Shown: positions 41,088 through 52,523, counted from the stretch's first letter. The stretch: 64,000 nucleotides of DNA from Demequina litorisediminis (GCF_030161615.1 NZ_BSUN01000001.1:2604001-2668000), one strand, 5' to 3'. The notes: generated by a model not told the origin, from the letters alone. Program-made: numbers and translations.

Positions 41088-42035
41088 TCCGGGCCTCGAT
41101 CCCTAGCCCGCCCATCGAGTGGGCGTCGTTCAGCGTTGGCCCACTCACCATTCACACCTACGCGATCTGCATCATCATCGGCATCGTGGTGGCCCTGTGG
41201 CTGACCACGAAGCGCTGGGTGGAGCGCGGTGGCGACCCTGATCTCGTCGGAGAGATCGCGCTATGGGCCATCCCGTTCGGCATCATCGGCGGTCGGCTCT
41301 ATCACGTGATCTCGACGCCCGGCCCTTACTTTGGCGAGAACGGCAACCCGGTCGACGCGCTCAAGATCTGGGAGGGTGGCCTCGGTATCTGGGGCGCCGT
41401 CGCGCTCGGTGCGCTCGGCGCGTGGATTGGAGCCAGGCGCCACGGCGCGCGGTTCACGGCGTTCGCCGATGCCGCGGCGCCCGGAGTGCTGATCGCTCAG
41501 GCCATCGGCCGCCTGGGAAACTACTTCAACCAAGAGCTCTTCGGCGGTCCGACCGACCTGCCGTGGGGGCTCGAGATCGACCCTGCCTTCCGACCGGAGG
41601 GCTACGAGCAGTTCGCAACGTTCCACCCGACCTTCTTGTACGAGATGGTCTGGAACCTTGCGGGGGCGTTCCTCATCATCTGGCTCGACCGCAAGCGCGA
41701 CCTGCGCGGCGGCCGAGTGTTCTGGCTCTACGTGATCGTGTATGTCTCGGGTCGCCTGTGGATCGAAATGGTCCGCATCGACACGGCCGTTCACATCCTC
41801 GGGGTCCGCGTCAACGTGTGGGTATCGGTGCTGGTGCTCCTCCTCGCGATCGTCGCGTACGTCGTGCTTGGCATGCGTCAGCGCGCGAGCGGCGTTCACG
41901 TGCCGCGTGAGCAGGCTCGCGCTGAGCGCCCTCGCGGTGCCCGCGGACGCGGAAGGCACGGCCTCCGAGGATGCCGACCACGCGGAAGACGCCGCGGCCG
42001 GGGACGATCGTCCCGAAGACCAGAACAACTCATAG
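41084..42035 (+). CDS. lgt: Prolipoprotein diacylglyceryl transferase Lgt
   Basis: Transfers diacylglycerol to the lipobox cysteine of prelipoproteins in the membrane, needed for the amylase, FKBP and LivK lipoproteins here. Seven hydrophobic segments. The Lgt signature ADAAAPGVLIAQAIGRLGNYFNQELFGGPTDLPWG is present, as is FHPTFLYE. The C-terminal about 45 residues are an acidic extension (EGTASEDADHAEDAAAGDDRPEDQNNS), reached after an AGCT defect at 41913-41917 (VPREQ-LALSALAVPADAE). About 316 residues. Translationally coupled to trpA, as often seen in Micrococcales. Confidence 0.94.
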
Positions 42036-42069
42036 ACGATTCTTTACCTGGGGCCTCAAGGCGGTACGC

Positions 42070-42087
42070 TGAACACCCGTGTGTTCA
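42070..42087. promoter_or_regulatory. Palindrome upstream of gltBD
   Basis: TGAACAC-ccgt-GTGTTCA has perfect 7-base arms. It lies 66 bases before the gltB ATG in a 117-base gap after lgt, where a promoter is expected. It is a candidate operator for a nitrogen-responsive regulator. The protein cannot be named from the sequence. Confidence 0.5.
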
Positions 42088-42152
42088 CCGGGCCGACGGC
42101 GCCCCAATACCAGTAAGCCCACGTGTCCCCGTGGGCGGTTAAGGACGGTGTG

Positions 42153-45100
42153 ATGGCAGCGCTTCTTGGCGCCTCGCAGCCCGCGTATGGGCTCTACAAC
42201 CCCGCGTACGAGCATGATGCGTGTGGTGTCGCCTTCGTGGCGACGCTCCGTGGCACGCCCGGACGCGACATTGTTGACGCGGGGCTCACGGCGCTGAAGA
42301 ACCTCGAGCACCGTGGCGCCGTGGGTGCCGAGACCGAGACGGGAGACGGCGCGGGCATTCTCACGCAGATCCCCGACGCGTTCCTGCGTGAGGTCGTGGA
42401 CTTCGAGCCTTCCCGAGGCCGGCCGCTACGCCGTCGGCATCGCCTTCCTCACCCCCGGCACCGAGGCCGATGAGGTGGCTGCCTTTGCGCGCGCCGCTGA
42501 GGTTGAAGGGGTCCGCGTCATCGGCTGGCGCGACGTGCCCGTCAACCCCGAGCCCCTCGGGCCCTCCGCGCGTGCGGCGATGCCCGTCTTCCGTCAGGTG
42601 TTTGTGGCCGCCGATGAGCCTCTCCGGCATCGAGCCTGGACCGCCGCGTGTACCGCGTCCGCAAGGCTCGCCGAGCGCGACGGCGGGCCGTTCTTCGCCT
42701 CGCTGTCGAGCCGCACCCTGACCTACAAGGGAATGCTCACGACCTATCGCCTTGAGCAGGTCTTCCCCGACGTGACGCATGAACTGTTCGCGTCCGAGCC
42801 TGGCGCTGGTGCACTCGCGCTTCTCTACCAACACGTTCCCCTCGTGGCCGCTCGCTCAGCCGCTGCGCGGCATCGCTCACAACGGTGAGATCAACACCGT
42901 CCAGGGCAACCGCAACTGGATGGCCGCGCGCGAGGGCACGCTGCAGTCGGACCTGCTGGGCGACCTGGGCACGTTGATGCCCGTGTGCTCGGCGTCGGCA
43001 TCGGACACGGCGTCGTTCGACGAGGTGCTGGAGCTCCTGCACCTCGGCGGCCGTTCGCTGCCCCACGCCGTGCTGATGATGATGCCCGAGGCGTGGCAGA
43101 ACAACGACGAGATGGACCCCGCGCGCCGGGCCTTCTACGAGTACCACTCGGCCCTCATGGAGCCGTGGGACGGCCCTGCAGCGCTGCACTTCACGGACGG
43201 CACCGTCATCGGTGCAACGCTCGACCGCAACGGCCTGCGCCCGGGGCGTTTCTGGCTGACCGACGACGGCCTGGTGATCGCGGGCTCCGAGGCGGGCTTG
43301 CTGGCCATCGACCCCGCCAAGGTGGTCCGCAAGGGCCGCCTGCAGCCCGGCCGCATGCTCCTGGTGGACACCGCAGCCGGACGCATCATCGAGGACGAGG
43401 AGATCAAGTCTCACCTGGCGGGCGAGCACCCCTACGAGCAGTGGGTCTCCGAGAACGCGGTGCGCCTGTCCGAGTCACCCGAGCGTGAGCACATCGTCCA
43501 CTCGCGGGCGTCCGTCAAGCGCCGCCAGCGCGCCTTCGGTTACACGGAGGAAGAGCTCAAGCGCATCCTGTCGCCGATGGCGATCGAGGGTGCCGAGCCG
43601 TTGGGTGCCATGGGATCGGACACGCCCATCGCGGTGCTGTCGAGCCGTCCCCGGCTCCTGTTCGATTACTTCACCCAGATGTTCGCGCAGGTGACGAACC
43701 CGCCGCTGGACGCGATCCGCGAGGAGATTGTCACTGCCATCTCGGGCGCGATCGGTCCCGAGCCGAACCTGCTGGCCGCCACGCCCGAGCACGCCCGCAA
43801 GATCATGCTCGAGTTCCCCGTCATCGACAACGACGAGGCTCGCCAAGGTGCTCCACATTGACGCCGACCCGCGTCTCAAGGGCGTGTTCTCGGCACGGAA
43901 GATTCGGGGCCTGTACCGCGTAACCGATGGTCACGAGGGTCTCGAGCGCCGGCTGGACGACATCTTCGACGAGGTCGACCAGGCGATCCGCGAGGGCGTG
44001 TCGTTCATCGTGCTGTCGGACCGCGACTCCAACCAGGACTTCGCGCCGATTCCGTCGCTGCTGTTGACCGCTGCGGTCCACCACCACCTGGTGCGCAACC
44101 ACACCCGGACCAGGGCGTCGCTGCTGGTCGAAGCCGGAGACGTGCGCGAGGTCCACCACGTGGCCCTGCTCATCGGCTACGGCTGTGCCGCGGTGAACCC
44201 GTACCTCGCGATGGAGACCATCGAGGACCTGGGGGAGCGCGGCTACCTCGGCGACATCGAGCCCTCCAAGGCGGTCAAGAACTACATCAAGGCGCTCGGC
44301 AAGGGCGTCCTCAAGATCATGTCCAAGATGGGCATCTCGACCATCCAGTCGTACCGCGGTGCACAGGTGTTCGAGGCGCTCGGGCTTTCTCGCGAGCCTG
44401 GTCAACCGTCACTTCACCGGCACCCCGAGCCAGGTGGATGGTGCAGGCCTCGACGTCATCGCGGAAGAGGTGGCGCGTCGCCACGCCGATGCCTACCCGG
44501 CGTCCGGCGACCTGCCCCCGCACGAGCGGCTCAACACCGGCGGCGAGTACCAGTGGCGTCGCGACGGCGAAGAGCACCTCTTCGATCCGCACACGGTGTT
44601 CAAGCCTGCAGCACGCGACGCGTACCCGTCAGTACGACGTTTTCCGTGAGTACACGGACCGGGTCGACGATCAGTCCACGCGGCTCATGACGCTGCGCGG
44701 TCTCCTCGAGTTCTCGTCGGACCGCGAGCCTGTTGCCCTGGACGAGGTTGAGCCCGTCAGCGAGATCGTCAAGCGCTTCAACACGGGCGCGATGTCCTAC
44801 GGGTCTATCTCGGCCGAAGCGCACGAGACCCTCGCGATTGCCATGAACCGGCTCGGCGCACGCTCCAACACCGGCGAGGGTGGCGAGAGCCCCGAGCGCC
44901 TGTACGACCCGGAGCGTCGCGGCTCGATCAAGCAGGTCGCGTCCGGCCGTTTCGGTGTCACCAGCGAGTACCTCGTGAACGCCGACGACATTCAGATCGC
45001 TCGCCCAGGGCGCCAAGCCCGGCGAGGGCGGTCACCTGCCCGGCAACAAGGTCTACCCGTGGGTCGCCGAAACGCGTCACTCGACTCCCGGCGTGGGGCT

Positions 45101-46698
45101 CATTTCGCCGCCCCCGCACCACGACATCTACTCGATCGAGGACCTCAAGCAGGCTCATCCACGATCTGAAGAACGCGAACCCCGCGGCGCGCATCCACAC
45201 CAAGTTGGTGTCGGAAGTCGGCGTGGGCACCATCGCGGCGGGCGTGGCCAAGTGCAAGTCCGACGTGGTGCTGATCTCGGGCCAGGACGGTGGCACGGGC
45301 GCAAGCCCACTGAACTCGCTCAAGCACGCGGGTGTGCCGTGGGAGATCGGCCTCGCCGACACCCAGCAGACCCTGGTGCTGAACGACCTGCGCGACCGCA
45401 TCGTGGTGCAGGTTGACGGCCAGATGAAGACCGGTCGTGACGTGGTCGTGGCCGCGCTCCTGGGAGCCGAGGAGTTTGGTTTCGCGACGGCGCCGCTCGT
45501 CGTCGAGGGCTGCATCATGATGCGCGTGTGTCACCTCGACACCTGCCCCGTCGGTGTCGCCACCCAGAACCCCGAGTTGCGCAGCCGCTTCACCGGCAAG
45601 CCCGAGTTCGTGGTGACGTTCTTCGAGTTCATCGCGCAGCAGGTCCGCGAGCACCTTGCGGCGCTCGGCTTCCGCACCATCGCGGAAGCGGTGGGTCACG
45701 TCGAGGCGCTCGACGCACGCAAGGCGATTGACCACTGGAAGGCCGCAGGTCTCGACCTCGCTCCGGTGCTCGCTCGCCCCGAGCCCGGCCGCGCCATCAC
45801 CAGCGCGACCACACAGGACCACGGACTCGAGCACGCTCTCGACAACACGCTGATTGCCCAGGCGCAGACGGCGTTGGAGCGCGGCGAGAAGGTCACCATT
45901 GACCTGCCGATCTCCAACGTCAACCGCACGGTGGGCACGATGCTCGGCCACGAGGTCACCAAGCGCTACCGCGGCGCGGGCCTTGAGGACGACACCATCG
46001 ACGTGACGTTCCACGGTTCGGCGGGCCAGTCGTTCGGCGCCTTCGTGCCGCGCGGCATCACGCTGCGGCTCCTTGGTGACGCGAACGACTATGTCGGCAA
46101 GGGCCTGTCGGGTGGACGGATCGTCGTGCGCCCCGCGCGCGAGTCCATGATGGACGATTCCAAGGACGTCATTGCGGGCAACGTCATCGGCTACGGCGCC
46201 ACCGGGGAGAGCTTTTCCTGCGCGGCCAGGTCGGCGAGCGCTTCCTGGTCCGTAACTCTGGCGCCACGGCTGTGGTGGCGGGTGTCGGCGATCACGCCCT
46301 CGAGTACATGACCGGCGGCACCGCGCTGATCCTCGGCCGCACAGGCCGGAACCTGGGCGCTGGCATGTCCGGTGGCACCGCGTATGTCCTTGACCTGCGG
46401 CCCGAGCGCGTCAACGCTCAGGCCATCGCGAGCGGCGAGCCTGACGCTGTCGCCGCTCGATGCCGAGGACGAGGTGATCGTGCACAGCCTGCTCGCTCGC
46501 CACGTCGAGGAGACCGAGTCCCCGCGCGGTCGCGACCTGCTCACGCGTTGGGAAGAGATCAAGGGACGCTTCACCCGCGTCCTGCCCGCCCAGTACGCAC
46601 GCGTCCGCGAAGTGCTTGCGGACCTTGACGCCTCGGGAGGCGACCTCAACGCCCCCGGTGCGTGGGCCGAGTTCCTGGAGGTGACGAGCCGTGGCTGA
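42153..46698 (+). CDS. gltB: Glutamate synthase (NADPH) large subunit GltB
   Basis: Makes glutamate from glutamine and 2-oxoglutarate, about 1,510 residues. The N-terminal glutaminase domain has [16 protein letters not shown] (catalytic Cys). The FMN/3Fe-4S synthase domain has [52 protein letters not shown] (split here by a break), [15 protein letters not shown] and [21 protein letters not shown]. The C-terminal GXGXG helix follows. AGCT defects at 42406, 42617, 42633, 42664, 42797, 43836, 44395, 44603, 45151 and 46438. Unusual indel at 45001-45006, G-run loss near 46205. Three insertions between 42617 and 42668 cancel. Confidence 0.95.
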
Positions 46699-48161
46699 CC
46701 CGCGCGGATTCCTCAAGCACCGCGAGCGTGAGCTTCCGAGCCTCGCGTCCCGTGCCGGTGCGACTGCTGGACTGGAAGGACGTCAAGGACGAGCCTCACC
46801 AAGGACGAGCCGACCCTGCGCCGCCAAGCCGGCCGCTGTATGGACTGCGGTATCCCGTTCTGCCACCAGGGCTGCCCGCTGGGCAACATCATCCCCGAGT
46901 GGAACGACCTGGTCCGTGAGGGCCACTGGTCGGATGCCATCGAGCGCCTGCACGCCACCAACAACTTCCCGGACTTCACCGGGCGCATCTGCCCTGCTCC
47001 GTGCGAGACTTCTTGTGTGCTCGGCATCAACCAGCCCGCGGTCACGATCAAGAACATCGAGGCCGAGATCATCGACCACGCGTTCAAGGACGGGAACGTC
47101 AAGCCGTTCGTGCCGCAGCGCCTCACGGGCAAGACCGTCGCCGTGGTCGGCTCGGGGCCCGCGGGCCTCGCCGCCGCGCAGCAGTTGACTCGGGCCGGAC
47201 ACACGGTGCGTGTGTACGAGAAGGACGACCGCATCGGCGGCCTGCTGCGCTACGGCGTGCCCGACTTCAAGCTCGAGAAGGTCGTCATCGACCGCCGCGT
47301 CGAGCAGATGGAGGCCGAGGGCACCCGCTTCCGCACGTCGGTGAGCATCGGCGAGGACATCACGTGGGACGAGTTGCGTGCGCGCTACGACGCCGTGCTC
47401 GTCGCGACCGGTGCTCCGAAGCCGCGTGACCTGCCGCTGCCCGGCCGTCACCTGGGCGGCATCCACTACGCGATGCCGTACCTGCACCAGGGCAACCAGG
47501 CCGCAGCCGGCGACGTGGTCGAGAACCAGATCACCGCGGAAGGCAAGCACGTCATCGTCATCGGCGGTGGCGACACGGGCTCCGACTGCATCGGCACCGC
47601 GCTGCGTCAGAAGGCCGCGTCGGTGACGACGCTCGCCATCGGCCAGCAGCCGCCAGTCGATCGCCCCGAGAGTGAGCCGTGGCCCACCGACCCCCGCGTG
47701 TTCGAGGTGTCGTCGAGCCACGAGGAGGGCGGCGAGCGCGAGTACCTCGCGTCGACCGTCGAGTTTGTCGGCGACGAGGCGGGCCACGTGCGCTCGCTGA
47801 AGGTCGCCGTCACGCAGTACAACGAGGACGGCTCCCGCACCCCCACCCCGGGGACGGAGCGGGAGATCCCCGCCGACCTCGTGCTCATCGCGATGGGCTT
47901 CACCGGCCCGGAGACGGATGAGCCTGAACGCACAGGGCGGCGTGGCCGTCACGGACCGGGGGCGCATCGAGCGCACGGACGACTTCCACACCTCGACGGA
48001 CGGCGTGTTCGTTGCTGGCGACGCAGGACGCGGCGCCTCGTTGGTGGTGTGGGCCATTGCGGAGGGCCGAGCGGCCGCCGCAGCCATCGACGAGTACCTG
48101 ACCGGTAGCACCGAGCCTGCCGGCACCTGTGACGGCGCGCACGGTCGCGATTCGCGCCTAA
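46691..48161 (+). CDS. gltD: Glutamate synthase small subunit GltD
   Basis: FAD- and Fe-S-dependent subunit that passes NADPH electrons to GltB. About 487 residues. It has the cysteine cluster [17 protein letters not shown] and [15 protein letters not shown], the FAD motif [30 protein letters not shown] and the NADPH motif [17 protein letters not shown]. The C-terminus is [18 protein letters not shown] defects at 46739-46743, 46792-46796, 47921-47925 and 48113-48117. The corrected start reads [16 protein letters not shown], as in the family. GTG 46691 lies inside the gltB 3' end, so translation is coupled. Confidence 0.95.
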
Positions 48162-48184
48162 GAGAACGACTGAGGTTGGAGAAC

Positions 48185-49609
48185 ATGCGTAAAGCAAAGA
48201 TCGTCTGCACCATCGGGCCGGCCACCGCGCCGATCGAGCGGATGCGCGAGCCTGGTGAACGCGGGCATGGACGTCGCCCGTATCAACCGCTCCCACGGCT
48301 CGACCGAGGAGCACGAGGCGGTGTACAACAACGTCCGTCAGGCTGCGCAGGAGGCCGGCCGCAACGTCGCCGTCCTCGTCGACCTGCAGGGCCCCAAGAT
48401 CCGTCTCGAGAAGTTCGCGGACGGCCCCCACGAGCTCGCGATTGGTGACGTCTTCACCATCACCACCCGCGACGTGGTCGGTACCAAGGACATCTGCGGT
48501 ACCACGTTCAAGGGCCTGCCCGGCGACTGCTCCGTCGGCGACACCCTCCTGATCGACGACGGCAAGGTGCGCCTTGAGGTCACCGACATTGTGGACGGCA
48601 CCGACGTCGTCACGAAGGTCGTCGTGCCCGGCCCCGTGTCGAACAACAAGGGCATCAACCTCCCCGGCGTGGCCGTTTCCGTTCCCGCGCTGTCGGAGAA
48701 GGACGAGGACGACCTGCGTTGGGGCCTGAACATCGGCGCCGACTTCATCGCGCTGTCGTTCGTGCGTTCCGCCAAGGACTACGAGGACGTCGCCCGCATC
48801 ATGGCCGAGGAGGGCATCACCCTGCCCGTCGTCGCCAAGGTCGAGAAGCCCCAGGCTGTCGACAACCTCGAGGAGATCGTCGACGCGTTCGACGGCATCA
48901 TGGTCGCCCGTGGTGACCTCGGTGTGGAGCCTTCCGCTCGAAGAGGTGCCGCTGGTGCAGAAGCGCGCCATCGAGTTGTGCCGTGCCTACGCGAAGCCCG
49001 TCATCGTCGCCACCCAGGTGCTCGAGTCGATGACGCACTCGCCCGTGCCGACCCGTGCCGAGACCTCGGACTGCGCGAACGCGATCCTGGACGGCACCGA
49101 CGCGGTCATGCTTTCGGGCGAGACCTCGGTCGGCGACTTCCCGATCGTCACCGTCGAGACCATGGCCCGCATCGTGCGCAACACGGAGGAGAAGGGGTAC
49201 TCGCGTATCGCGCCGTTCCTCACCACCCCCAAGACGCGCGGTGGCGCCGTCACGCACGCGGCGGCCGAGATCGCCAACGTGCTCGACATCAAGTACATCG
49301 TGACGTTCACCCAGTCGGGTGACTCGGCCGTGCGTATGGCCCGCCTGCGCCCGAGCGTGCCGATGCTCGCGTTCACCCCCGACGCCAAGACCCAGAAGCG
49401 CCTGGCGCTGTCCTGGGGTGTCGACGCTCGCCTCGTGGACCGTGCGGAGACCGCGGACGACATGGTGAACATGGTCGACGCCAAGGCTCAAGGCCGATGG
49501 CCTCGTCGAGGACGGCGACTACGTGGTGGTCGTGTCCGGCACGCCCGTGGGCATGCCCGGCACCACCAACTCGGTGTTCGTCCACAAGATTGGCCAGGTG
49601 CGCGGCTAA
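48185..49609 (+). CDS. pyk: Pyruvate kinase
   Basis: Converts phosphoenolpyruvate and ADP to pyruvate and ATP. About 474 residues. It begins [16 protein letters not shown], with RINRSHG after an AGCT defect at 48249-48253. The active site shows [35 protein letters not shown] (catalytic Lys) and [20 protein letters not shown] (AGCT defect at 48928-48932). Also [31 protein letters not shown] third AGCT defect at 49484-49488 precedes the C-terminal [21 protein letters not shown]. It lies 24 bases after gltD. Confidence 0.95.
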
Positions 49610-49625
49610 CCGCCAGCCTGAATCA

Positions 49626-49670
49626 CGAAGGGCCCGTCGCACCCATGTGGTGCGGCGGGCCCTTCGTCAT
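49626..49670. terminator. Terminator hairpin after pyk, shared with mgsA
   Basis: Stem gaagggcccg-t-cgcacc, loop catgt, stem ggtgcg-g-cgggcccttc. It sits between the pyk stop and the convergent mgsA stop. It is long and nearly perfect, so a bidirectional terminator is likely. Confidence 0.75.
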
Positions 49671-49688
49671 GATCGGCCGATGCGGCGA

Positions 49689-50144
49689 TCAGGAGCGCTT
49701 GGGAGAGAAGTTCCGTGCATCGCGGTCGGGCAGCGTGGGCGCGGCTCGCTGATAGTCCTCCCGGAACAGAGGAGAAGAGATCAGGAAATCGGCCGTGGCG
49801 ACGTTGGAGGCCATCGGGATGTTCCACACCGCACCGAGTCGCAAGAGCGCCTTGACGTCGGGATCGTGGGGTTGCGCCTCAAGCGGGTCCCAGAAGAACA
49901 CCAGCATGTCGATGCCGCCCTCGGCGATCTTGGCGCCGATCTGCTGGTCACCACCGATGGGGCCCGAGAGGAAACGGTGCACCGGCAGCCCTACTCGTGT
50001 TCGAGGAGCGTTCCGGTGGTGCCGGTCGCGTACAGGTGATGCGGCGCGAGCGAACCCTTGTTGAAGCTTGCCCACTCCAGCAGGCTCGGCCTTCTTGTTG
50101 TCGTGCGCGACGAGCGCAATGTGCCGTGCGGCGATCCGTGCCAT
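49689..50144 (-). CDS. mgsA: Methylglyoxal synthase MgsA
   Basis: Converts dihydroxyacetone phosphate to methylglyoxal and phosphate, an overflow bypass of glycolysis. About 152 residues. Motifs are [11 protein letters not shown] (start), [40 protein letters not shown] (family signature with catalytic Asp) and [20 protein letters not shown]. It has a strong aggagg ribosome site before ATG 50144. Breaks: an AGCT defect at 50082-50086 ([14 protein letters not shown]) and a one-base loss inside another AGCT near 49992 (LLEHE-LGLPVHRF). Lies next to pyk, consistent with glycolytic control. Confidence 0.93.
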   Translation of the reverse strand: MARIAARHIALVAHDNKKAEPAGVGKLQQGFARAASPVRDRHHRNAPRTRVGLPVHRFLSGPIGGDQQIGAKIAEGGIDMLVFFWDPLEAQPHDPDVKALLRLGAVWNIPMASNVATADFLISSPLFREDYQRAAPTLPDRDARNFSPKRS

Positions 50145-50257
50145 CGGTGAACCTCCTGAAATCGTTGCGTTGAGTATCGCAGGCGACAGGAGGGGAGGTG
50201 GACATCGCCGTGCCGCATCGGCCCTCCAGATAGGAGGGCCGATGCCGGCTGGTGCGG

Positions 50258-50331
50258 TGCCCCGAGTGGGATTCGAACCCACACTGGTACGGGTTTGAGC
50301 CGTATGCCTCTGCCAGTTGGGCTATCGGGGC
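50258..50331 (-). tRNA. tRNA-Leu(CAA) with a short (class I) variable loop
   Basis: Complete cloverleaf on the minus strand: acceptor GCCCCGA/TCGGGGC (seven perfect pairs), D-arm GCC...GGC, anticodon arm TACGG-CTCAAAC-CCGTA with anticodon CAA, variable loop CCAGT (five bases), T-arm GTGGG-TTCGAAT-CCCAC, discriminator A. CCA is not encoded. Bacterial leucine tRNAs normally have a long variable arm, so this is atypical. The gene position, beside mgsA and an ANTAR regulator, is where actinobacteria carry a Leu(CAA) gene. Confidence 0.88.
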
Positions 50332-50354
50332 CAGCGGAGACTAGGCTAGCGCCT

Positions 50355-50979
50355 GTGACAGACACGAACAGCACATCCGAGCAGATCAACACCCCCGCGA
50401 GCAAGAAGCGTCGCGCGGTCGTCGCCGAAGACGAGGCCCTTATCCGCATGGATATCGTGGAAACCCTCCGTGAGGGCGGCTACGACGTGGTCGGTGAGGG
50501 CGCGAACGGTGAAGAGGGTGTGGCCCTCGCTCGGGAGCACAAGCCCGACGTGGTTGTCATGGACATCAAGATGCCCGTGATGGACGGCATTTCTGCCGCC
50601 GAGCAGATCGCGCAGGAGCGTCTTGCTCCCGTGGTCCTTCTGACGGCTTTCTCGCAGACCGAACTCGTCGAGCGTGCGCGCGATGCAGGCGCCATGGCCT
50701 ACGTGGTGAAGCCCTTCACTCCCGCCGACCTGCTGCCCGCGGTCGAGATCGCGGCCTCGCGCTTCATTGAGATTCGCGCTCTCGAGTCGGAGATCGCCGA
50801 CATCACGGACCGCATGGAGACCCGCAAGAAGGTGGAGCGCGCCAAGGGTCTGCTGATGGAGAAGATGAAGGCTCAACGAGCCCGAGTCTTTCCGCTGGAT
50901 CCAGAAGACCTCGATGGACCGTCGCCTGACCATGAAGGAGGTTGCGGAGGCCGTCATCGAGCAGATGGGTGGCAAGTAG
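50355..50979 (+). CDS. Response regulator with ANTAR RNA-binding domain (PdtaR-like)
   Basis: Two-domain regulator of about 207 residues. The receiver domain has VVAEDEALIRMD (acidic pocket), VVVMDIKMPVMDGI (phosphoacceptor Asp), LLTAFSQ and VKPFTPADL. The C-terminal ANTAR domain has RKKVERAKGLLMEKMKLNEPESFRWIQKTSMDRRLTMKEVAEAVIEQ, with the typical Arg-Ala-Lys-Gly and helical spacing. It acts by antitermination at RNA hairpins when phosphorylated (family knowledge). One AGCT defect at 50870-50874 near the ANTAR hinge. Start GTG 50355, with no ATG in frame. The cognate kinase is not in the window. Confidence 0.93.
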
Positions 50980-50989
50980 CAACCGCTTC

Positions 50990-51032
50990 CCGAAAGGCGC
51001 GCACCGGTTCGTCCGGTCCGCGCCTTTCGTGC
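50990..51032. terminator. Terminator hairpin after the ANTAR regulator gene
   Basis: Stem gaaaggcgcg-c-accgg, loop ttcgt, stem ccggt-c-cgcgcctttc, about 12 bases after the stop. Intrinsic terminator candidate. Confidence 0.75.
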
Positions 51033-51134
51033 ATCTAGCAGGTCACAGAATCGTGACCATGCAGACCCCCACAAGAAATGAATGGTCGGTAACGTGGCCA
51101 CATCGCCGCCTGGGACGGTCCCTGGGGCGAGAGG

Positions 51135-51150
51135 CTGACTGCCCAGTCAG
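51135..51150. promoter_or_regulatory. Palindrome upstream of livK
   Basis: CTGACTG-cc-CAGTCAG is a perfect 7-base inverted repeat. It lies 18 bases before the livK ATG and directly before the ribosome site (gtggaggga). It could be an operator or a translation-controlling hairpin. The function is inferred. Confidence 0.45.
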
Positions 51151-51167
51151 TGTGGAGGGAAGACAAC

Positions 51168-52450
51168 ATGGCACGATGGAACACCATCGCGCGTGGCGCG
51201 GCGTTTGCTGCTGCTGCCTCGCTCGCCCTCGCGGCCTGCGCGACCGACTCGGACCCTGAGGCGTCCGGCTCCGAAAGCGGCTCCGAAGGTTCAGGTTCGA
51301 CCGACGCCCTGAAGATCGGCACCGTGTTGCCGCTGACCGGTTCGCTCGCGTTCCTCGGCCCGCCCGAGGTGGCGGGTGTGGACCTGGCGATCAGTGAGAT
51401 CAACGAGGCCGGCGGTGTGCTGGGCAACGAGGTTTCGGTGCAGCACGAGGACTCGTCCGACACCACGCAGGCGAACATCGCCCCGCAGTCGGCCTCGAAG
51501 CTCATCTCGGACGGCGTGTCGGCCATCATCGGTGCCGCGTCCTCGTCCGTCACGCTGAACTTCATCGACGACGTTATGGCCGCCGAGGTGGTGCAGGTCT
51601 CGCCCGCGAACACTGCTACTGCTCTGTCGGGCTACAACGACTTCTTCTTCCGCACCGCTCCGCCGGACTCCGTCCAGGGCAACGCGCTCGCCAACCTCAT
51701 CCTGGAGGACGGCCACAAGAACGTCGGCGTGCTCGTCTTCAACGACGACTACGGCACGGGTCTTCGTGACGTGATCCAGTCGACCATCGAAGAGGGCGGC
51801 GGCACCATCACGTACGGCACCGCGGGCCAGGAGTTCGACCCTGCCGCGACCAACTTCTCCGCCGAGGTGGAGGCGATCATGGGCACCAACCCCGAGGCGC
51901 TCGTGCTGATCGCGTTCGACCAGACCAAGCAGATCATCCCCGAGCCTGCTGGCCGCCGGCCTCGACCCGACCACGCTGTACATGGTGGACGGCAACACCG
52001 CCGACTTCTCCGAGGACTTCGACGCCGGTGCGCTCGAGGGCGCTCAGGGCACCATCCCCGGTGCTCAGGCATCCGATGAGTTCGCGCAGCGCCTCGAGGA
52101 GGCCTACGGCAAGCCGCTCGACTCGCTGGCCTATGGCCCCGAGTCGTACGACGCCACGATCCTGGTCGCGCTTGCCGCGGTCCACTCCGGTGGCACCGAC
52201 GGTCCGTCGATCCAGTCGTCGATGGCGGCGGTGTCCGGCGCCACGGGTGGCACCGAGTGCTCGGCCTTCGCCGAGTGCGTGGAGCCTGCTCGACGCTGGT
52301 GAGGAGATCGACTACAAGGCAGTCTCCGGTGTCGAAGCGTTCAACGACGCCAACGACCCCTCGGCCGCCTACGTGGGCGTGTACAAGTACGACGCCTCGA
52401 ACGTGCCGGTGTGGCAGTCCGAGGTCTTCGGTGAGGTTCCCGCCTCCTGA
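51168..52450 (+). CDS. Branched-chain amino acid ABC transporter substrate-binding lipoprotein (LivK-like)
   Basis: Extracytoplasmic receptor of the HAAT family, about 427 residues. The signal peptide ends SLALAACAT with a lipobox Cys. A Ser/Gly/Glu-rich linker (GSESGSEGSGS) precedes the Peripla_BP_6 domain: LKIGTVLPLTGSLAFLGPPEVAGVDLAI, GGVLGNEVSVQHEDSSDTT, SKLISDGVSAIIGAASSSV. AGCT defects at 51943-51947 (IIPE-LLAAGLDPTTLYMVDG) and 52283-52287 (CVE-LLDAGEEIDYK). One AGCT (51497) is intact. It is transcribed towards the liv permease and ATPase genes on the other strand. The amino acid bound is not readable. Confidence 0.92.
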
Positions 52451-52476
52451 TCGACTGACACGCATCTGACAGGGGA

Positions 52477-52510
52477 GAGGGCCCCGGCTTCGGCCGGGGT
52501 CCTCTTTCTT
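52477..52510 (+). terminator. Rho-independent terminator after livK
   Basis: Stem gaggGCCCCGGC, loop ttcg, stem GCCGGGGtcctc, followed by tttctt. It has a classic hairpin with a T-rich tail. Confidence 0.85.
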
Positions 52511-52523
52511 GTGTCACGGGCTC

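Noticed and set aside
50258..50331. tRNA-Leu(CAA) as a tRNA pseudogene
   Set aside because: All stems pair perfectly and the location matches that of the known actinobacterial gene, so it is kept as a functional candidate.
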